Shown: in pieces, positions 54,434 to 63,066 of the stretch
How the letters are laid out: each line of letters opens with the position of its first letter
Position numbering within the stretch: position 1 is the stretch's first letter
Assembly (NCBI GenBank): GCA_964611125.1
Contig: CAZSZO010000005.1
Coordinates: 72,226-136,225 of the forward strand
DNA: 64,000 nucleotides
DNA from: JAEUIX01 sp964611125
GTDB taxonomy: Bacteria > Planctomycetota > Phycisphaerae > Phycisphaerales > UBA1924
Direction: 5' to 3'
Position numbers and translations under genes: made by a program
Notes under the pieces: model-generated
The model's database searches: none
Told to the model about the DNA's origin: nothing
The model's input: only the letters and a program-made list of their open reading frames with translations

Positions 54434-55453
54434 TTAGCCCTTGAACAGCTTCCAGTACACCTGGCCGAAGTCCGTGGGGGCCCTCTTGTTTTCCGACTTC
54501 CACTTCCGGCCGAGCAACTGGACCTTGTTCATCAGGTCCCGCCGCTCGACATCCTGAGCCTTGTACTCGGCCTGGGAGTAGCCCCGCAGGACCACCACCA
54601 TCCACTGCACATTGTTCGCCTCGGGACTGCTCGGATCAATCGCCTTCCCGCTCGCGGTGACCAGAACCGCCGGAACCTTGTTGCTCGAGAGAAACTGGGC
54701 GGCTTCTTCGGCCTCCTTGCGCATCAGCGTGGCGACGATGAGGTAATTATTCCCTGGTTTAAGGGAATCACTCAGTGGCTCGGGCCGAGGTGGAACGGGC
54801 GATGGCGCCGGCGAGGGTGCCTGATTGCCCGAGCCACCCGGGCTTGGGCGGACTTCGGGTTTACCCTGGTGGCCGCTGTCTGAACCTCCGCCGTTCGGCG
54901 ATGCCCCCGTCTTGAGGGGGTCGGTTACCTGTTCACCGGGACCGAAGCGACCCACGATCTCCGCCTCGCGCCGGTCGGCCTCGCGCCCGCGGACGAAATG
55001 CCCCAGGACATAGCCGACCAGCAGCACGACCACGGCCGCGGCGGCGAAGACCATCCACCGTCGCCAACCCTCACCCAGCAGCTCATCGCCCCGGGCCAGC
55101 AGCTCGCGGGCGCTGGGGGTGGAGGCGGCATCGTTGGGATAAGCCGGCTTGGGCTTGGGCTCGACCACGATGGGGCGCGGCGTGAATTGGGTGGCGACGC
55201 CTGGGCCCGCAGAGCCGGGCGAGCCGGACCCGACCGCCGCGGCGCCAGCCGACGGCGCGGCGGCCGACCCCTGCGACAAGCTGGTCGACGAGCCGGGTCC
55301 CTTGGCCTGCTCAAAGAGCGGGGCCGGTGGGGGCGCCGGGGGGGCTGGCTGGTTGGGAGGGGCGGGGGGAGCCTTGCCGGGGCGCGCAGCGTGGGCCTCA
55401 CCCTTGGGGTTCATGAGCTCCAGAAATACCGGCGCCCCTCGTTTGCGGAACAT
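54434..55453 (-). CDS. Single-pass membrane protein with C-terminal SPOR-like domain
   Basis: 339 residues. A Pro/Ala-rich cytoplasmic stretch (~20-105) is followed by a transmembrane helix at 133-153 (WMVFAAAAVVVLLVGYVLG), a Gly/Pro/Ser-rich linker, and a C-terminal domain (~230-339) reading NNYLIVATLMRKEAEEAAQF, LSSNKVPAVLVTA and NVQWMVVVLRGYSQAEYKA. The pattern resembles SPOR domains that bind denuded peptidoglycan, but the tail ending APTDFGQVYWKLFKG is not part of canonical SPOR. Family and role are uncertain. It diverges from nuoI with an 80-base gap. Confidence 0.72.
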   Translation of the reverse strand: MFRKRGAPVFLELMNPKGEAHAARPGKAPPAPPNQPAPPAPPPAPLFEQAKGPGSSTSLSQGSAAAPSAGAAAVGSGSPGSAGPGVATQFTPRPIVVEPKPKPAYPNDAASTPSARELLARGDELLGEGWRRWMVFAAAAVVVLLVGYVLGHFVRGREADRREAEIVGRFGPGEQVTDPLKTGASPNGGGSDSGHQGKPEVRPSPGGSGNQAPSPAPSPVPPRPEPLSDSLKPGNNYLIVATLMRKEAEEAAQFLSSNKVPAVLVTASGKAIDPSSPEANNVQWMVVVLRGYSQAEYKAQDVERRDLMNKVQLLGRKWKSENKRAPTDFGQVYWKLFKG

Positions 55454-55533
55454 TGCGCAAAGTCTACCTCTCAGGAGACCCCGGCGTCGCCGTCCACGGG
55501 TGCTCGCCCCGGACGCATCGCTACCATGTGGGC

Positions 55534-56079
55534 ATGTCGATCCGCGAAGATGAAGTCATCCTGATCAAAACCGCTCCCTTGAATCGGCTTGAGAGCGTCT
55601 ACCTGCCGGAGGTTTTCCGCGGGTTTGGCACAACGCTGCGCCGCTGGTTCACCAACCAGGTGACGGGGACCACCCGCCGAACGATCCAGTACCCCGAGGA
55701 GCGGCGCGAGAACATCCCCGTCGAGCAGGGCGGCTCCAACGCCTCGAATTACCGGGGCGTCCACCGGCTGAACAAGGACGAATCGGGGCGCGTCAAGTGC
55801 GTGGCGTGCATGATGTGCCCGACGATCTGCCCGGCCCGCTGCATCCACATCACCGCCGGCGAATCGCCCTGGGAAGACCGCGAGAAGTACCCGGTGAAGT
55901 TTGAGATCGACGAACTGCGGTGCATCTACTGCGGGATGTGCGAAGAGGCGTGCCCGGTGGACGCCATCGAGCTGACGCCCGAGTACGACGTGGTGGGCAA
56001 GACCCGCCAGGAGATGATCTTCGACAAGGAGAAGCTCCTGAAGATGTACGACATCACCATCAGCAAGAAGCCGATGTGA
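55534..56079 (+). CDS. nuoI: NADH-quinone oxidoreductase subunit I (8Fe ferredoxin-like)
   Basis: 181 residues from the ATG giving MSIREDEVIL. Two 4Fe-4S clusters have complete ligands: Cys89, 92, 95 and 99 (CVACMMCPTICP) and Cys130, 133, 136 and 140 (CIYCGMCEEACP). The spacing and the N-terminal VFRGFGTTLRRWF amphipathic helix are those of NuoI, which carries clusters N6a and N6b of complex I. No other nuo gene is in the window, so it is a stray copy or belongs to a scattered set. A ferredoxin role is possible. Confidence 0.88.
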   Translation: MSIREDEVILIKTAPLNRLESVYLPEVFRGFGTTLRRWFTNQVTGTTRRTIQYPEERRENIPVEQGGSNASNYRGVHRLNKDESGRVKCVACMMCPTICPARCIHITAGESPWEDREKYPVKFEIDELRCIYCGMCEEACPVDAIELTPEYDVVGKTRQEMIFDKEKLLKMYDITISKKPM

Positions 56080-56085
56080 GGCGGA

Positions 56086-56136
56086 CCTGACGGGTCGAGC
56101 AGGCTCTGTGCGATGGGCGAACCCCGCGCCGTCAGG
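56086..56136. other. Inverted repeat enclosing about 35 bases, upstream of the DinB-like gene
   Basis: CCTGACGG (56086-56093) pairs with CCGTCAGG (56129-56136) over 8 bp. The enclosed stretch has short inner pairing (GAGC-AG-GCTC). It may be a structured RNA or terminator of nuoI; no known class is recognised. Confidence 0.3.
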
Positions 56137-56225
56137 ACGCTGCGGTCCAGCGTGTATACTGCCCTCTGGAGGCGCGGGCCGGAGCCGCGCCGCTGGTTGG
56201 ATGTCCATTTGGCTGCGCTGCACAC

Positions 56226-56780
56226 ATGAGCACTTCCCCCACACTCCCCACCACCCGCGGCGAGCTGCTCGCTGAATCGATCCTCTCCTGCAAGCTGCTC
56301 CTGGGCCGCTATCTGGCCGGCTTCAACGATGTCACCCACGTGCGGCAGACGCCCGACCTGCCCAACCACGTCGCCTGGTGCCTGGGGCACTGTGCGCTGA
56401 CGATGATCCGCGTCGCCGACAAGCTTGACGGGCAGGGCGTGCCCAAGAGCGACTTCACCACCGGCGATGGCACCATGGGCTCGCGCGACAAGGGGTACTT
56501 CGACACCGAGGCCGTGGCCTTCGGCTCGCGCCCCGAGGAGCGGCACGACCGCTTCCCGCGCCTGGAGCGGGCCACGGAGATCTACAACCACGCCTGCGAC
56601 CGCCTTGCCGCAGCCGTGCGCTCGGCGCCCGACAGCAAGCTCGACGAGGTCGTTCCCTGGGGTCAGGCGTCGACGCCCCTGTGGGCGCTGCTGACGCGCA
56701 TGGTCTTCCACAACGGCTTCCACACCGGCCAGATCGCCGACCTGCGGCGGGCCCTGAGCTTCAAGTCGATCTTCGCGTAG
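56226..56780 (+). CDS. DinB-like protein
   Basis: 184 residues, a four-helix bundle of the DinB/YfiT type. The metal-binding histidines are in VAWCLGHCALTM (with NHVAW just before) and MVFHNGFHTGQIADLRRAL, the latter typical of the family. Many DinB-like proteins use a metal and thiol cofactor for transferase reactions; the reaction here is unknown. The middle contains a His/Arg/Glu segment with FPRLERATEIYNH. Confidence 0.85.
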   Translation: MSTSPTLPTTRGELLAESILSCKLLLGRYLAGFNDVTHVRQTPDLPNHVAWCLGHCALTMIRVADKLDGQGVPKSDFTTGDGTMGSRDKGYFDTEAVAFGSRPEERHDRFPRLERATEIYNHACDRLAAAVRSAPDSKLDEVVPWGQASTPLWALLTRMVFHNGFHTGQIADLRRALSFKSIFA

Positions 56781-56888
56781 CCGGGGCGGCGCGTGCGAGC
56801 TTCGGAGTCCCCGGGGGAGACTGGCGTGCGTGCGGGCGACGTTGAGTCGGATTTGAGCACGTGCATGGCGGCGGCGCGAGGGATATTC

Positions 56889-56906
56889 CCCCCGCTGCCG
56901 CGGGGG
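56889..56906. terminator. Terminator-like hairpin between converging DinB-like and methyltransferase genes
   Basis: CCCCCGC-TGCC-GCGGGGG (7-bp perfect stem) is followed on the plus strand by TCTCTGT. It sits between two converging genes and could serve the plus-strand one. Confidence 0.45.
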
Positions 56907-56917
56907 TCTCTGTAGCG

Positions 56918-57781
56918 TTACACGCGCTCGCCCACCACCTCGAAGACTGTCGGCAGGACCACGAAGTCGCTGGTGGACCGCCGGACTTCGTCCAGGTCGG
57001 CGATGAGCTGGTCGCAGTCGGACTGGTCCAGCAGGCCCATGGCCACGAGCTTGGGCGCATAGGTCCGCCACCAGACATCGACCCAGACGAACATCGACTC
57101 ATGCCCGCGGGCGATCCGCTGGAGCACGTTGATGCTCAGAACCCGCAGGCCCGCCTGCTCCATGAGCCTCGGCACGCGGGCGACGATGTCGGGGTCGCCG
57201 CCGCGGGCCCGCCAACTGCGGGCGGTGGCGCTGACGGCCTTCACCCATGCCTGGCGCCGCGGCGCCATGGCCATGGCTTCGTAGTTGAAGTAATCGTGAA
57301 CAATGAACCGCCCGCCCGGCTTGACCAGGGCGCCCGCCTCGCGGACGACCGCGCCGGGGTCGGGCACGAAGCACAGCACCCAGCGGGCATAGGCGAGGTC
57401 GAAGCCGCCCCCGCCGCCATGCGCACCGGAGGCGCTCGCTCCCGCGCCCCCCGCGAGGACCCCGGCGAGCTTCTGCACATCGCCCACGACGGCGCTGAAC
57501 TGCGGCAGTCCGCGCGACGCGGCCTGGCCATTGGCGTAGGCGACAAACGCCTCCGACTCATCGACGCCCACGACGGCCCCGCGGGGGCCCACGATCTGGG
57601 CCAGATCGAGCGAGGCGAAGCCCGGCCCGCAGCCGACATCCAGCACCCGCTCGCCGGGACGGAGATTGGCGTTCTTCCACGCGGCGTGCGCGGCGTCAGA
57701 CCACAGGCGATGCTGGAGCCCCAGGCGGGCCAGTTCGTCGTCACCGGTTCCCAGGACATATTCGCGAGGCGTGGCGGTCAT
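56918..57781 (-). CDS. SAM-dependent methyltransferase
   Basis: 287 residues from the ATG giving MTATPREYVL; the open frame further up runs through the tandem repeats at 57799-57834 and is probably not translated. Motif I is RVLDVGCGPGFASLDLAQI; post-motif I AVVGVDES (acidic residue for ribose) and FDLAYARWVLCFVPDPG (motif II/III region) are standard for class I methyltransferases. A Gly/Ala/His insert (~125-140) breaks the fold. Substrate unknown. Confidence 0.88.
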   Translation of the reverse strand: MTATPREYVLGTGDDELARLGLQHRLWSDAAHAAWKNANLRPGERVLDVGCGPGFASLDLAQIVGPRGAVVGVDESEAFVAYANGQAASRGLPQFSAVVGDVQKLAGVLAGGAGASASGAHGGGGGFDLAYARWVLCFVPDPGAVVREAGALVKPGGRFIVHDYFNYEAMAMAPRRQAWVKAVSATARSWRARGGDPDIVARVPRLMEQAGLRVLSINVLQRIARGHESMFVWVDVWWRTYAPKLVAMGLLDQSDCDQLIADLDEVRRSTSDFVVLPTVFEVVGERV

Positions 57782-57798
57782 GCCCGAGCGTATGGCCC

Positions 57799-57834
57799 GG
57801 CTTGTGGTCTGGCTTGTGGTCTGGCTTGTGGTCT
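57799..57834. repeat. Three exact tandem copies of a 12-bp unit
   Basis: GGCTTGTGGTCT is repeated three times head to tail between the divergent methyltransferase and maf genes. Such a repeat can change copy number by slippage. Confidence 0.85.
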
Positions 57835-57894
57835 GGCCGCCGGGCCAGCGTCTCACCGCCGCCGGGCGGGGCCGGGCCAATACCATCGGGGGTC

Positions 57895-58662
57895 GTGAGT
57901 ACGTCTGCTCCTCAACCCGCTGAGCGCCCCGCGGACACCGGCCCGCCGACGCTGGTGCTCGCCAGTCAGTCGCCCCGTCGGCGGCAGTTGCTGGCCCGGG
58001 CGGGGGTGGCGTTCGAGGTGTCGCCGGTGCTGGTGGATGACACGCACCTGGATTGCGGCAAGGTGGGGCCGCGGGCGTGGGCGACGGCGCTGGCGTATTT
58101 GAAAGCCGCGGGCGCCGCGCTCGCCCTGCGGAAGGCCGGCCGGCTGGCGCCCGGCGCGATCGTGCTCGGCTCCGACACGGTCGTGGCGCATCGGGGCGGG
58201 CTGATCGGCAAGCCGGTGGACGCCGACGACGCCCGCCGGATCGTGCGCACCCTGGCCGATGACTCGCACGACGTGTTCACCGGGGTGGCGCTGGTCGACA
58301 CCCGGGCCGACACGTGGGCCGGCGCGTGGGCCGGCGCCGCGCCGGGGCGCAGGCTGTTCTGCGATGGCGCGCGGGTCGAGGTCGGGGCCATCGCCGACTC
58401 GGCGCTTGACGATTACATCGCTTCGGGGCGCTGGGCGGGCAAGGCGGGGGCCTACAACCTGGAGGAACAGGTCGCCGCGGGGTGGCCGATCACCTGGGAG
58501 GGCGACCCAACGACGGTGATGGGGCTGCCGATGGCGCGGCTGCTGCCGGAGCTGCGCCGGCTGGGCCTGGCCGGCGCTGAAGGGCCCAGCGGGCCCGGTG
58601 TGCCCGGCGTCCGCGGCGGGCCGCACATCGCGCCCGAGCAGGCCGAGGTGGTGGCGCCATGA
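57895..58662 (+). CDS. maf: Maf-like nucleotide pyrophosphatase
   Basis: 255 residues with a GTG start (STSAPQPAERP) after GGGGG; the open frame further upstream runs through the tandem repeat and is unlikely. The N-terminal signature is LVLASQSPRRRQLLARAG, followed by the catalytic LGSDTVVAHRGGLIGKP and DDARRIVRTLA. The ending LEEQVAAGWPITWEGDPTTVMGLP is typical. Maf proteins hydrolyse dTTP/UTP or modified nucleotides. Ala/Trp-Gly inserts (ADTWAGAWAGAAPG) lie in the middle. The stop overlaps the next gene by four bases (ATGA). Confidence 0.92.
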   Translation: MSTSAPQPAERPADTGPPTLVLASQSPRRRQLLARAGVAFEVSPVLVDDTHLDCGKVGPRAWATALAYLKAAGAALALRKAGRLAPGAIVLGSDTVVAHRGGLIGKPVDADDARRIVRTLADDSHDVFTGVALVDTRADTWAGAWAGAAPGRRLFCDGARVEVGAIADSALDDYIASGRWAGKAGAYNLEEQVAAGWPITWEGDPTTVMGLPMARLLPELRRLGLAGAEGPSGPGVPGVRGGPHIAPEQAEVVAP

Positions 58663-59150
58663 CGGCGGAAGGGGTGACCATGGCGGCGGGCGAACTGGGG
58701 CTGACCCTCATCGGCCGAGCCACGCTCGGGCAGGCGACGGTGCTGCCGCCGTGGATGACGATCGCCGTCGCGGCGGTGGTGATGCTCTTCATCGCGGCCC
58801 ACCTGCTGTCGCTGCAGAACGCCGACATGCCCGCCAGTCGGCGGCGGATCCGTACGGCCAACGACTTCCTGCTGCTGATCGTCACCCCGCTGATCGCCTA
58901 CGGCGTGAACGCCCCGCACCTCCAGAACCCCCGGGCGTTCGCCCTGGGGTGGCTGGGGGTGATGGCCCTGCTGGTGATGATCGTGCTGCTGGCGCTCCTG
59001 GACATTCTCAACAACGTGCGGCTGCACGCGGTGCAGAGGAGCGAACTGGGTGGCCAACTGGGCGTCGCCGACCGGCGAATCGCGCAACCCGAGCCGCGGG
59101 GCGCCGGCGCGGCGGGCGGGCGCGTGGGCGAGGGCGGCGATGAGCGCTGA
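58659..59150 (+). CDS. Small membrane protein of unknown family
   Basis: 163 residues with about three transmembrane helices (~33-52, 70-84 and 94-116). The ATG lies in the ATGA overlap with maf and the 3' end overlaps lpxK by 11 bases, so the three genes are translationally linked. I recognise no family; the tail is Gly/Ala/Arg-rich. Confidence 0.7.
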   Translation: MTAEGVTMAAGELGLTLIGRATLGQATVLPPWMTIAVAAVVMLFIAAHLLSLQNADMPASRRRIRTANDFLLLIVTPLIAYGVNAPHLQNPRAFALGWLGVMALLVMIVLLALLDILNNVRLHAVQRSELGGQLGVADRRIAQPEPRGAGAAGGRVGEGGDER

Positions 59151-60318
59151 CGCCCCCGGCCGGCCGGGCCCGGGCGGCGGCCCCCTGCCGCCCCTGCTGG
59201 GCTGGGCGGGCGTGCTCGCCGAGCCGGTGTACCGCTGGGTGATCGCAGGCCGCAACCGCCGGTTCGACCGCGGGGAGGGCGTGCGGCGGCTGCCGGTGGG
59301 CGTGATCAGCGTCGGCAATCTGAGCGTCGGCGGCTCGGGCAAGACGCCCATGGTCGCGTGGCTGGCCCGTGCGCTGCTGGCCCGAGGGGCGCGCCCGGCC
59401 ATCGCGCTGCGCGGGTATCGCGGGGGCGCCCATGGGGAGCACTCCGACGAGGCCGATGAGTATCGCCGGCTGCTCCCCGAGGCGCCGCTGGCGGTCGGGC
59501 CCGATCGTTTCGAGCAGGCCACCCGGCTGATCGAGTCGCGGGCGCGCACGCCCGGGGACGAGGGGGCCGGGGGCGGGGGCGGTGGGGTCGAGGGGGCCGG
59601 GGGCGGTGGGGTCGAAGGGAAGCCGGGGCCGATCACGCACATCCTGCTCGATGACGGGTTTCAGCATCGGCGCCTGCATCGCGATGTCGACCTCGTGCTG
59701 ATCGACGCGACGCGCGACCCCTTCAGCGATCACCTGCTGCCGCGCGGCTGGCTGCGCGAGCCGGTGGAATCGCTCCGGAGGGCCCATGCCGTTGCGATCA
59801 CCCACGCCGAGGCGGTGGACGCCCAGCGGGTCGCGGCGCTCGCAGCCCGAGTCAGAGGCGTGCTCGGGGGCCAGCGGCCCATCGCCGTCTGCCGGCACGC
59901 GTGGGTGGGGATCGAGGGCCTGCCCGATGGGCCGGCCCCGACGGAATGGCTGAGCGGGCGGCGGGTGTACGCGGCGTGCGCCATCGGCAATCCGGGGCCA
60001 TTCCTGGCTGAGCTGGGGCGCAGGGCGGCGCTCGCCGGGGCCCTGGTGCTGCCGGATCATGACGCCTTCGCCGCGACGACGGTCGCGCGTCTGCGGGCGG
60101 AGGCGATCGGGGCCCGGGCTGAGGCGATTGTGGTCACCGAGAAGGACTGGTCAAAGCTCCGGCGGACGGCGGGGGATGGCGGGAGCGGCGGCAGCGGCGT
60201 CTGGCCGTGCCCGGTGGTCCGCCCGCGCCTGGAGCTGCAGTTCGATACCGGCGGAGACGCGCTGCTGGAGCTGGCTGCGGGGGCGGGTCAATCGGAGATG
60301 GGCGAGCCGTCGCGCTGA
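59140..60318 (+). CDS. lpxK: Tetraacyldisaccharide 4'-kinase LpxK
   Basis: 392 residues from the ATG giving MSADAPGRPG. The Walker A-like GGSGKTP (64-70) in ISVGNLSVGGSGKTPM and the strand DDGFQHRRLHRDVDLVLID are the LpxK signatures; LPDHDAFAA and VTEKDWSKL at the C-terminus also match. It phosphorylates the lipid A disaccharide at the 4' position. A tandem low-complexity insert (EGAGGGGGGVEGAGGGGVEG, ~145-164) precedes DDGFQHR. It belongs to the maf operon and overlaps the converging fusion gene by 31 bases. Confidence 0.92.
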   Translation: MSADAPGRPGPGGGPLPPLLGWAGVLAEPVYRWVIAGRNRRFDRGEGVRRLPVGVISVGNLSVGGSGKTPMVAWLARALLARGARPAIALRGYRGGAHGEHSDEADEYRRLLPEAPLAVGPDRFEQATRLIESRARTPGDEGAGGGGGGVEGAGGGGVEGKPGPITHILLDDGFQHRRLHRDVDLVLIDATRDPFSDHLLPRGWLREPVESLRRAHAVAITHAEAVDAQRVAALAARVRGVLGGQRPIAVCRHAWVGIEGLPDGPAPTEWLSGRRVYAACAIGNPGPFLAELGRRAALAGALVLPDHDAFAATTVARLRAEAIGARAEAIVVTEKDWSKLRRTAGDGGSGGSGVWPCPVVRPRLELQFDTGGDALLELAAGAGQSEMGEPSR

Positions 60319-62993
60319 TTGAAGTGGCGGCGCATCCAGCCCAGCACCTGGCTCAGCGTGGGGGGACGGGCCCCGGCCCGGCGGCGCAGCCCGCCGAGAC
60401 GGAAGATGATGTTCCACTGCCCCAGCAGCAGGCCCAGGGCCCAGAGCAGACCGCGCGATGGGTCGTAGAGCGCCGTGGCCTCTGAGGAGCTGCCGTTGAG
60501 CTCAACGATCGAGAACGCCTCGCCGCGGCGGAGCTGGTCATCAGAGGCATAGCGGATGTCGAAGCGGCCGAAGTCGAAGCCGCCGGCGGTCCAACCCTCA
60601 CCGGGGCCGCCTGGGAACGCGAGCGAGAGGGCGTTGATGGCGGCCTCGAGCGCTGGGGTGATGAGGTCGGAGCCATCAGTGAACATCGTTCCCTGGGCAT
60701 GGTTGCCGGCCTCGCCCAGTCGCAGGCGTTCGCCCCGCGCCGGCACAGCGCGCCGGCGGGCTCCGAGGCGGGCCAGGAAGACGCCGGCCTGCATGCGGAA
60801 GCGCGGGTGGGCCCGGATGAGCTCCTCGAGCGTCCGCACGCCGTCGCCCTCGATCACCGGGAAGGTCTTGCGGGTGATGGAGTAGATCCGCCCGCTCTCG
60901 GGCCGCTCGGGCGAGCGCACCCAGAACACGCCGCATTCGCACGGCCCGGGGCAGTACTGCTGGACCACCACCGGTCGGCTGGTCTCGCGGAAGCTTGCCA
61001 GCACGTCAGCGTCGCTGCGCGCCAGCCGCACCGCGTGCCCGCGCTGGCCGGCATCGGGCTTGAGGATGACGGGAAACCGCCCGATGGCGGAGTTTTCGCG
61101 CATCAGCGCCAGGGCCCGCCCCGCCCGCTCCTCGGGAGACCCCCCCGACCCCCCCCACCCTCCCGACTCCCCGGACCCCACGAGAAAGGTCGCGGCGACT
61201 CGGTCGCGATCGCCCGGCGTGCGCGACGCCGCGGCGTCCAGACCCTGCATCACTCGATGCTTGGATTCGTCGATCCAGCCGCCGCCGTGCTCGATGCCCG
61301 GGTTGACGCACAGGAACGCCAGGGCATGCCCCTCACGCCAGGCGAGCCAGAGGGCGTAGGGGATGAGCGGCGCGTAGAGCAGCCAGGTGGGCCAGAACTC
61401 GTGGTGGCGCCAGCGCAGATAGGTCGTCTTCAGCCGCCAGCGGCCCGAGCGCGTCAGCCCATCGCTCACCACGGCCAGGGCGAGCAGCGCCGGCGCCATG
61501 CCGACAAGCAACCCAGGGGCCCGGAACGCCTGCCCGAGCGGGGCGATGAGCGTCGGGGTGAGCACCGCCGCGGCGATGATGACGATGAGCGTGCGGGCCA
61601 TGGCCCCGATGGTCGCCAAGGCGGCCTTCAGCGCCGCGGCCAGCAGCGAGCCCCCCGCCGACCCGGAGTCAGCCCCGGACGAAGACGGCGGCTCACCCTC
61701 ACGCTCGCGCCAGCGCCGCGCCCCAGCGCCCAGCAGCAGGCCCGCGACACCCACGCCCGGATCGAGCAGCACCGCCGACATCAGCATCGTCGCCACCAGG
61801 GTGGTGAGGCGGGGCCAGAGGCGGCACGCCAGCCCGGTCGCCGCGAGCACGACCCACCAGGGCAGCGCCACCAGCAGGCGGGCCAGCGGCTCGCCCAGGG
61901 CGTCGCCGATGAACCACGGCGCGCGCGTCGAAAGGTCGAGCACGCGGCGCTCCTCGACCGCCCCGGGCCGCACATGCCGCAGCCAAAACGGCGTGAGGTG
62001 TTCAAGGGCCGCCGCCGGCTGACCCATCGGCGGCGGAAGCGGCATGAAGTGCGAGTAGGGCGTGATCACCAAGCTGCTCGGGGCGATGAGCTCGTGGTGC
62101 CGCTCGGCGGCCCGCAGCGGCACGAGAAAATCCTCACGGCCGTGCAGAACGAGCGTGGGGATCGCAAGGCGCCGCATGATGCCTTCCAGCGGCCGCTGAT
62201 CGCTGTCCCAGAAGTTGCGGATGAACGCCTCGCGCGTGCTCACGAGCCAGTCATTCCCGAGCAGGCCGAAATGGGGGACCACCTTGGGCCCCAGCACCAG
62301 CGCGACGTAGCCCACGCCGTACTTCACGTGCTCGAACCAGTACGACCCCGATCCTTCGAACGCCTGGTCGCCGATCGCGCCGACCATCGCCACGCTGGCG
62401 AATCGCTCGGGCTGCAGGTCCGCCGCGTAGAGGGCCACGCCGCCGCCCATCGACCACCCCACGACGTGGGCCCGCTGGATCCCCAGGGAGTCCATCAGCC
62501 CCAGCAGGGAGCGGGCGTGGGCCTTGGTCGAGTAGCTCGGGACGCGGCCGGTGGAATCACCGAATCCCGGCAGATCCGGGGCGATCACCTCGAAGCCCGC
62601 CTGCGCGACCATCGCGCCCAGCATTCGGAGGTTGTCGGCGTCGCCGGGGGAGCCGTGGAGCAGGATCACCGTGCGGGTCTCGCCCGGGGCTGGGGGGGCG
62701 ACCGCGACTGCCGAGCCGGCCGGGCCCGACCAGCGCAAATAGGCCAGGCGGACAGACGAGGCGCCCCTGCTGCCCGTCTCGTTGGGCGACAGGGGACCAT
62801 CATCACCCATCGGGGGCAGCTCGACGGCCTGCTTGCCGCGATCCTTCAGCCCCGACTCGGCGGCGGGGTCGAGCGGGTCGGGAAGCGCGGCCCACTGGAC
62901 GCCCCACGAGGCCGCCACCAACAGCAAATACACGACCAACCACCTGAGGCGCCGGGACGTCGGCGAGCGGTGCTGGGGGGCGGGTGAGTTCAT
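60288..62993 (-). CDS. Fusion of an alpha/beta hydrolase, membrane segments and an ATP-grasp domain
   Basis: 901 residues. An N-terminal transmembrane anchor (~18-36) is followed by an alpha/beta hydrolase (~105-345) with the oxyanion HGSPGD, nucleophile Ser181 in VVGWSMGGGVAL, acid Asp288 in LHGREDFL and His315 in PYSHFMPL, so the triad is complete. Residues ~365-555 hold about four or five transmembrane helices. The C-terminal ~270 residues form an ATP-grasp domain: VILKPDAGQRGHAVRL (Lys645, Gly-rich loop), PVVVQQYCPGPCECG, GGFDFGRFDIRY and SIVELNGSSSEATALYD with metal ligands Glu831 and Asn833. Two Gly/Ser-rich inserts (~440, ~605-620) are low-complexity. The combination suggests membrane-linked ligation of a carboxylate to an amine or thiol with hydrolysis of an ester, but substrates are unknown. 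Confidence 0.85.
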   Translation of the reverse strand: MNSPAPQHRSPTSRRLRWLVVYLLLVAASWGVQWAALPDPLDPAAESGLKDRGKQAVELPPMGDDGPLSPNETGSRGASSVRLAYLRWSGPAGSAVAVAPPAPGETRTVILLHGSPGDADNLRMLGAMVAQAGFEVIAPDLPGFGDSTGRVPSYSTKAHARSLLGLMDSLGIQRAHVVGWSMGGGVALYAADLQPERFASVAMVGAIGDQAFEGSGSYWFEHVKYGVGYVALVLGPKVVPHFGLLGNDWLVSTREAFIRNFWDSDQRPLEGIMRRLAIPTLVLHGREDFLVPLRAAERHHELIAPSSLVITPYSHFMPLPPPMGQPAAALEHLTPFWLRHVRPGAVEERRVLDLSTRAPWFIGDALGEPLARLLVALPWWVVLAATGLACRLWPRLTTLVATMLMSAVLLDPGVGVAGLLLGAGARRWREREGEPPSSSGADSGSAGGSLLAAALKAALATIGAMARTLIVIIAAAVLTPTLIAPLGQAFRAPGLLVGMAPALLALAVVSDGLTRSGRWRLKTTYLRWRHHEFWPTWLLYAPLIPYALWLAWREGHALAFLCVNPGIEHGGGWIDESKHRVMQGLDAAASRTPGDRDRVAATFLVGSGESGGWGGSGGSPEERAGRALALMRENSAIGRFPVILKPDAGQRGHAVRLARSDADVLASFRETSRPVVVQQYCPGPCECGVFWVRSPERPESGRIYSITRKTFPVIEGDGVRTLEELIRAHPRFRMQAGVFLARLGARRRAVPARGERLRLGEAGNHAQGTMFTDGSDLITPALEAAINALSLAFPGGPGEGWTAGGFDFGRFDIRYASDDQLRRGEAFSIVELNGSSSEATALYDPSRGLLWALGLLLGQWNIIFRLGGLRRRAGARPPTLSQVLGWMRRHFNQRDGSPISD

Positions 62994-63066
62994 GCTGGAC
63001 GCGTCAGGGGCTGGCCCGGTCAGGGAAATCGGCCCGCGGGCCCCGGCCTAGATTAGCCCCGATCGC

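Noticed and set aside
60288..60318. Convergent 31-base overlap of lpxK and the fusion gene as a regulatory antisense
   Set aside because: Short convergent overlaps are common in compact genomes and no further signal supports regulation.
60699..62987. 762-codon plus-strand frame opposite the hydrolase/ATP-grasp fusion
   Set aside because: It is a shadow frame: Arg/His/Gln-rich, no motif, and the minus-strand protein has complete catalytic sites.
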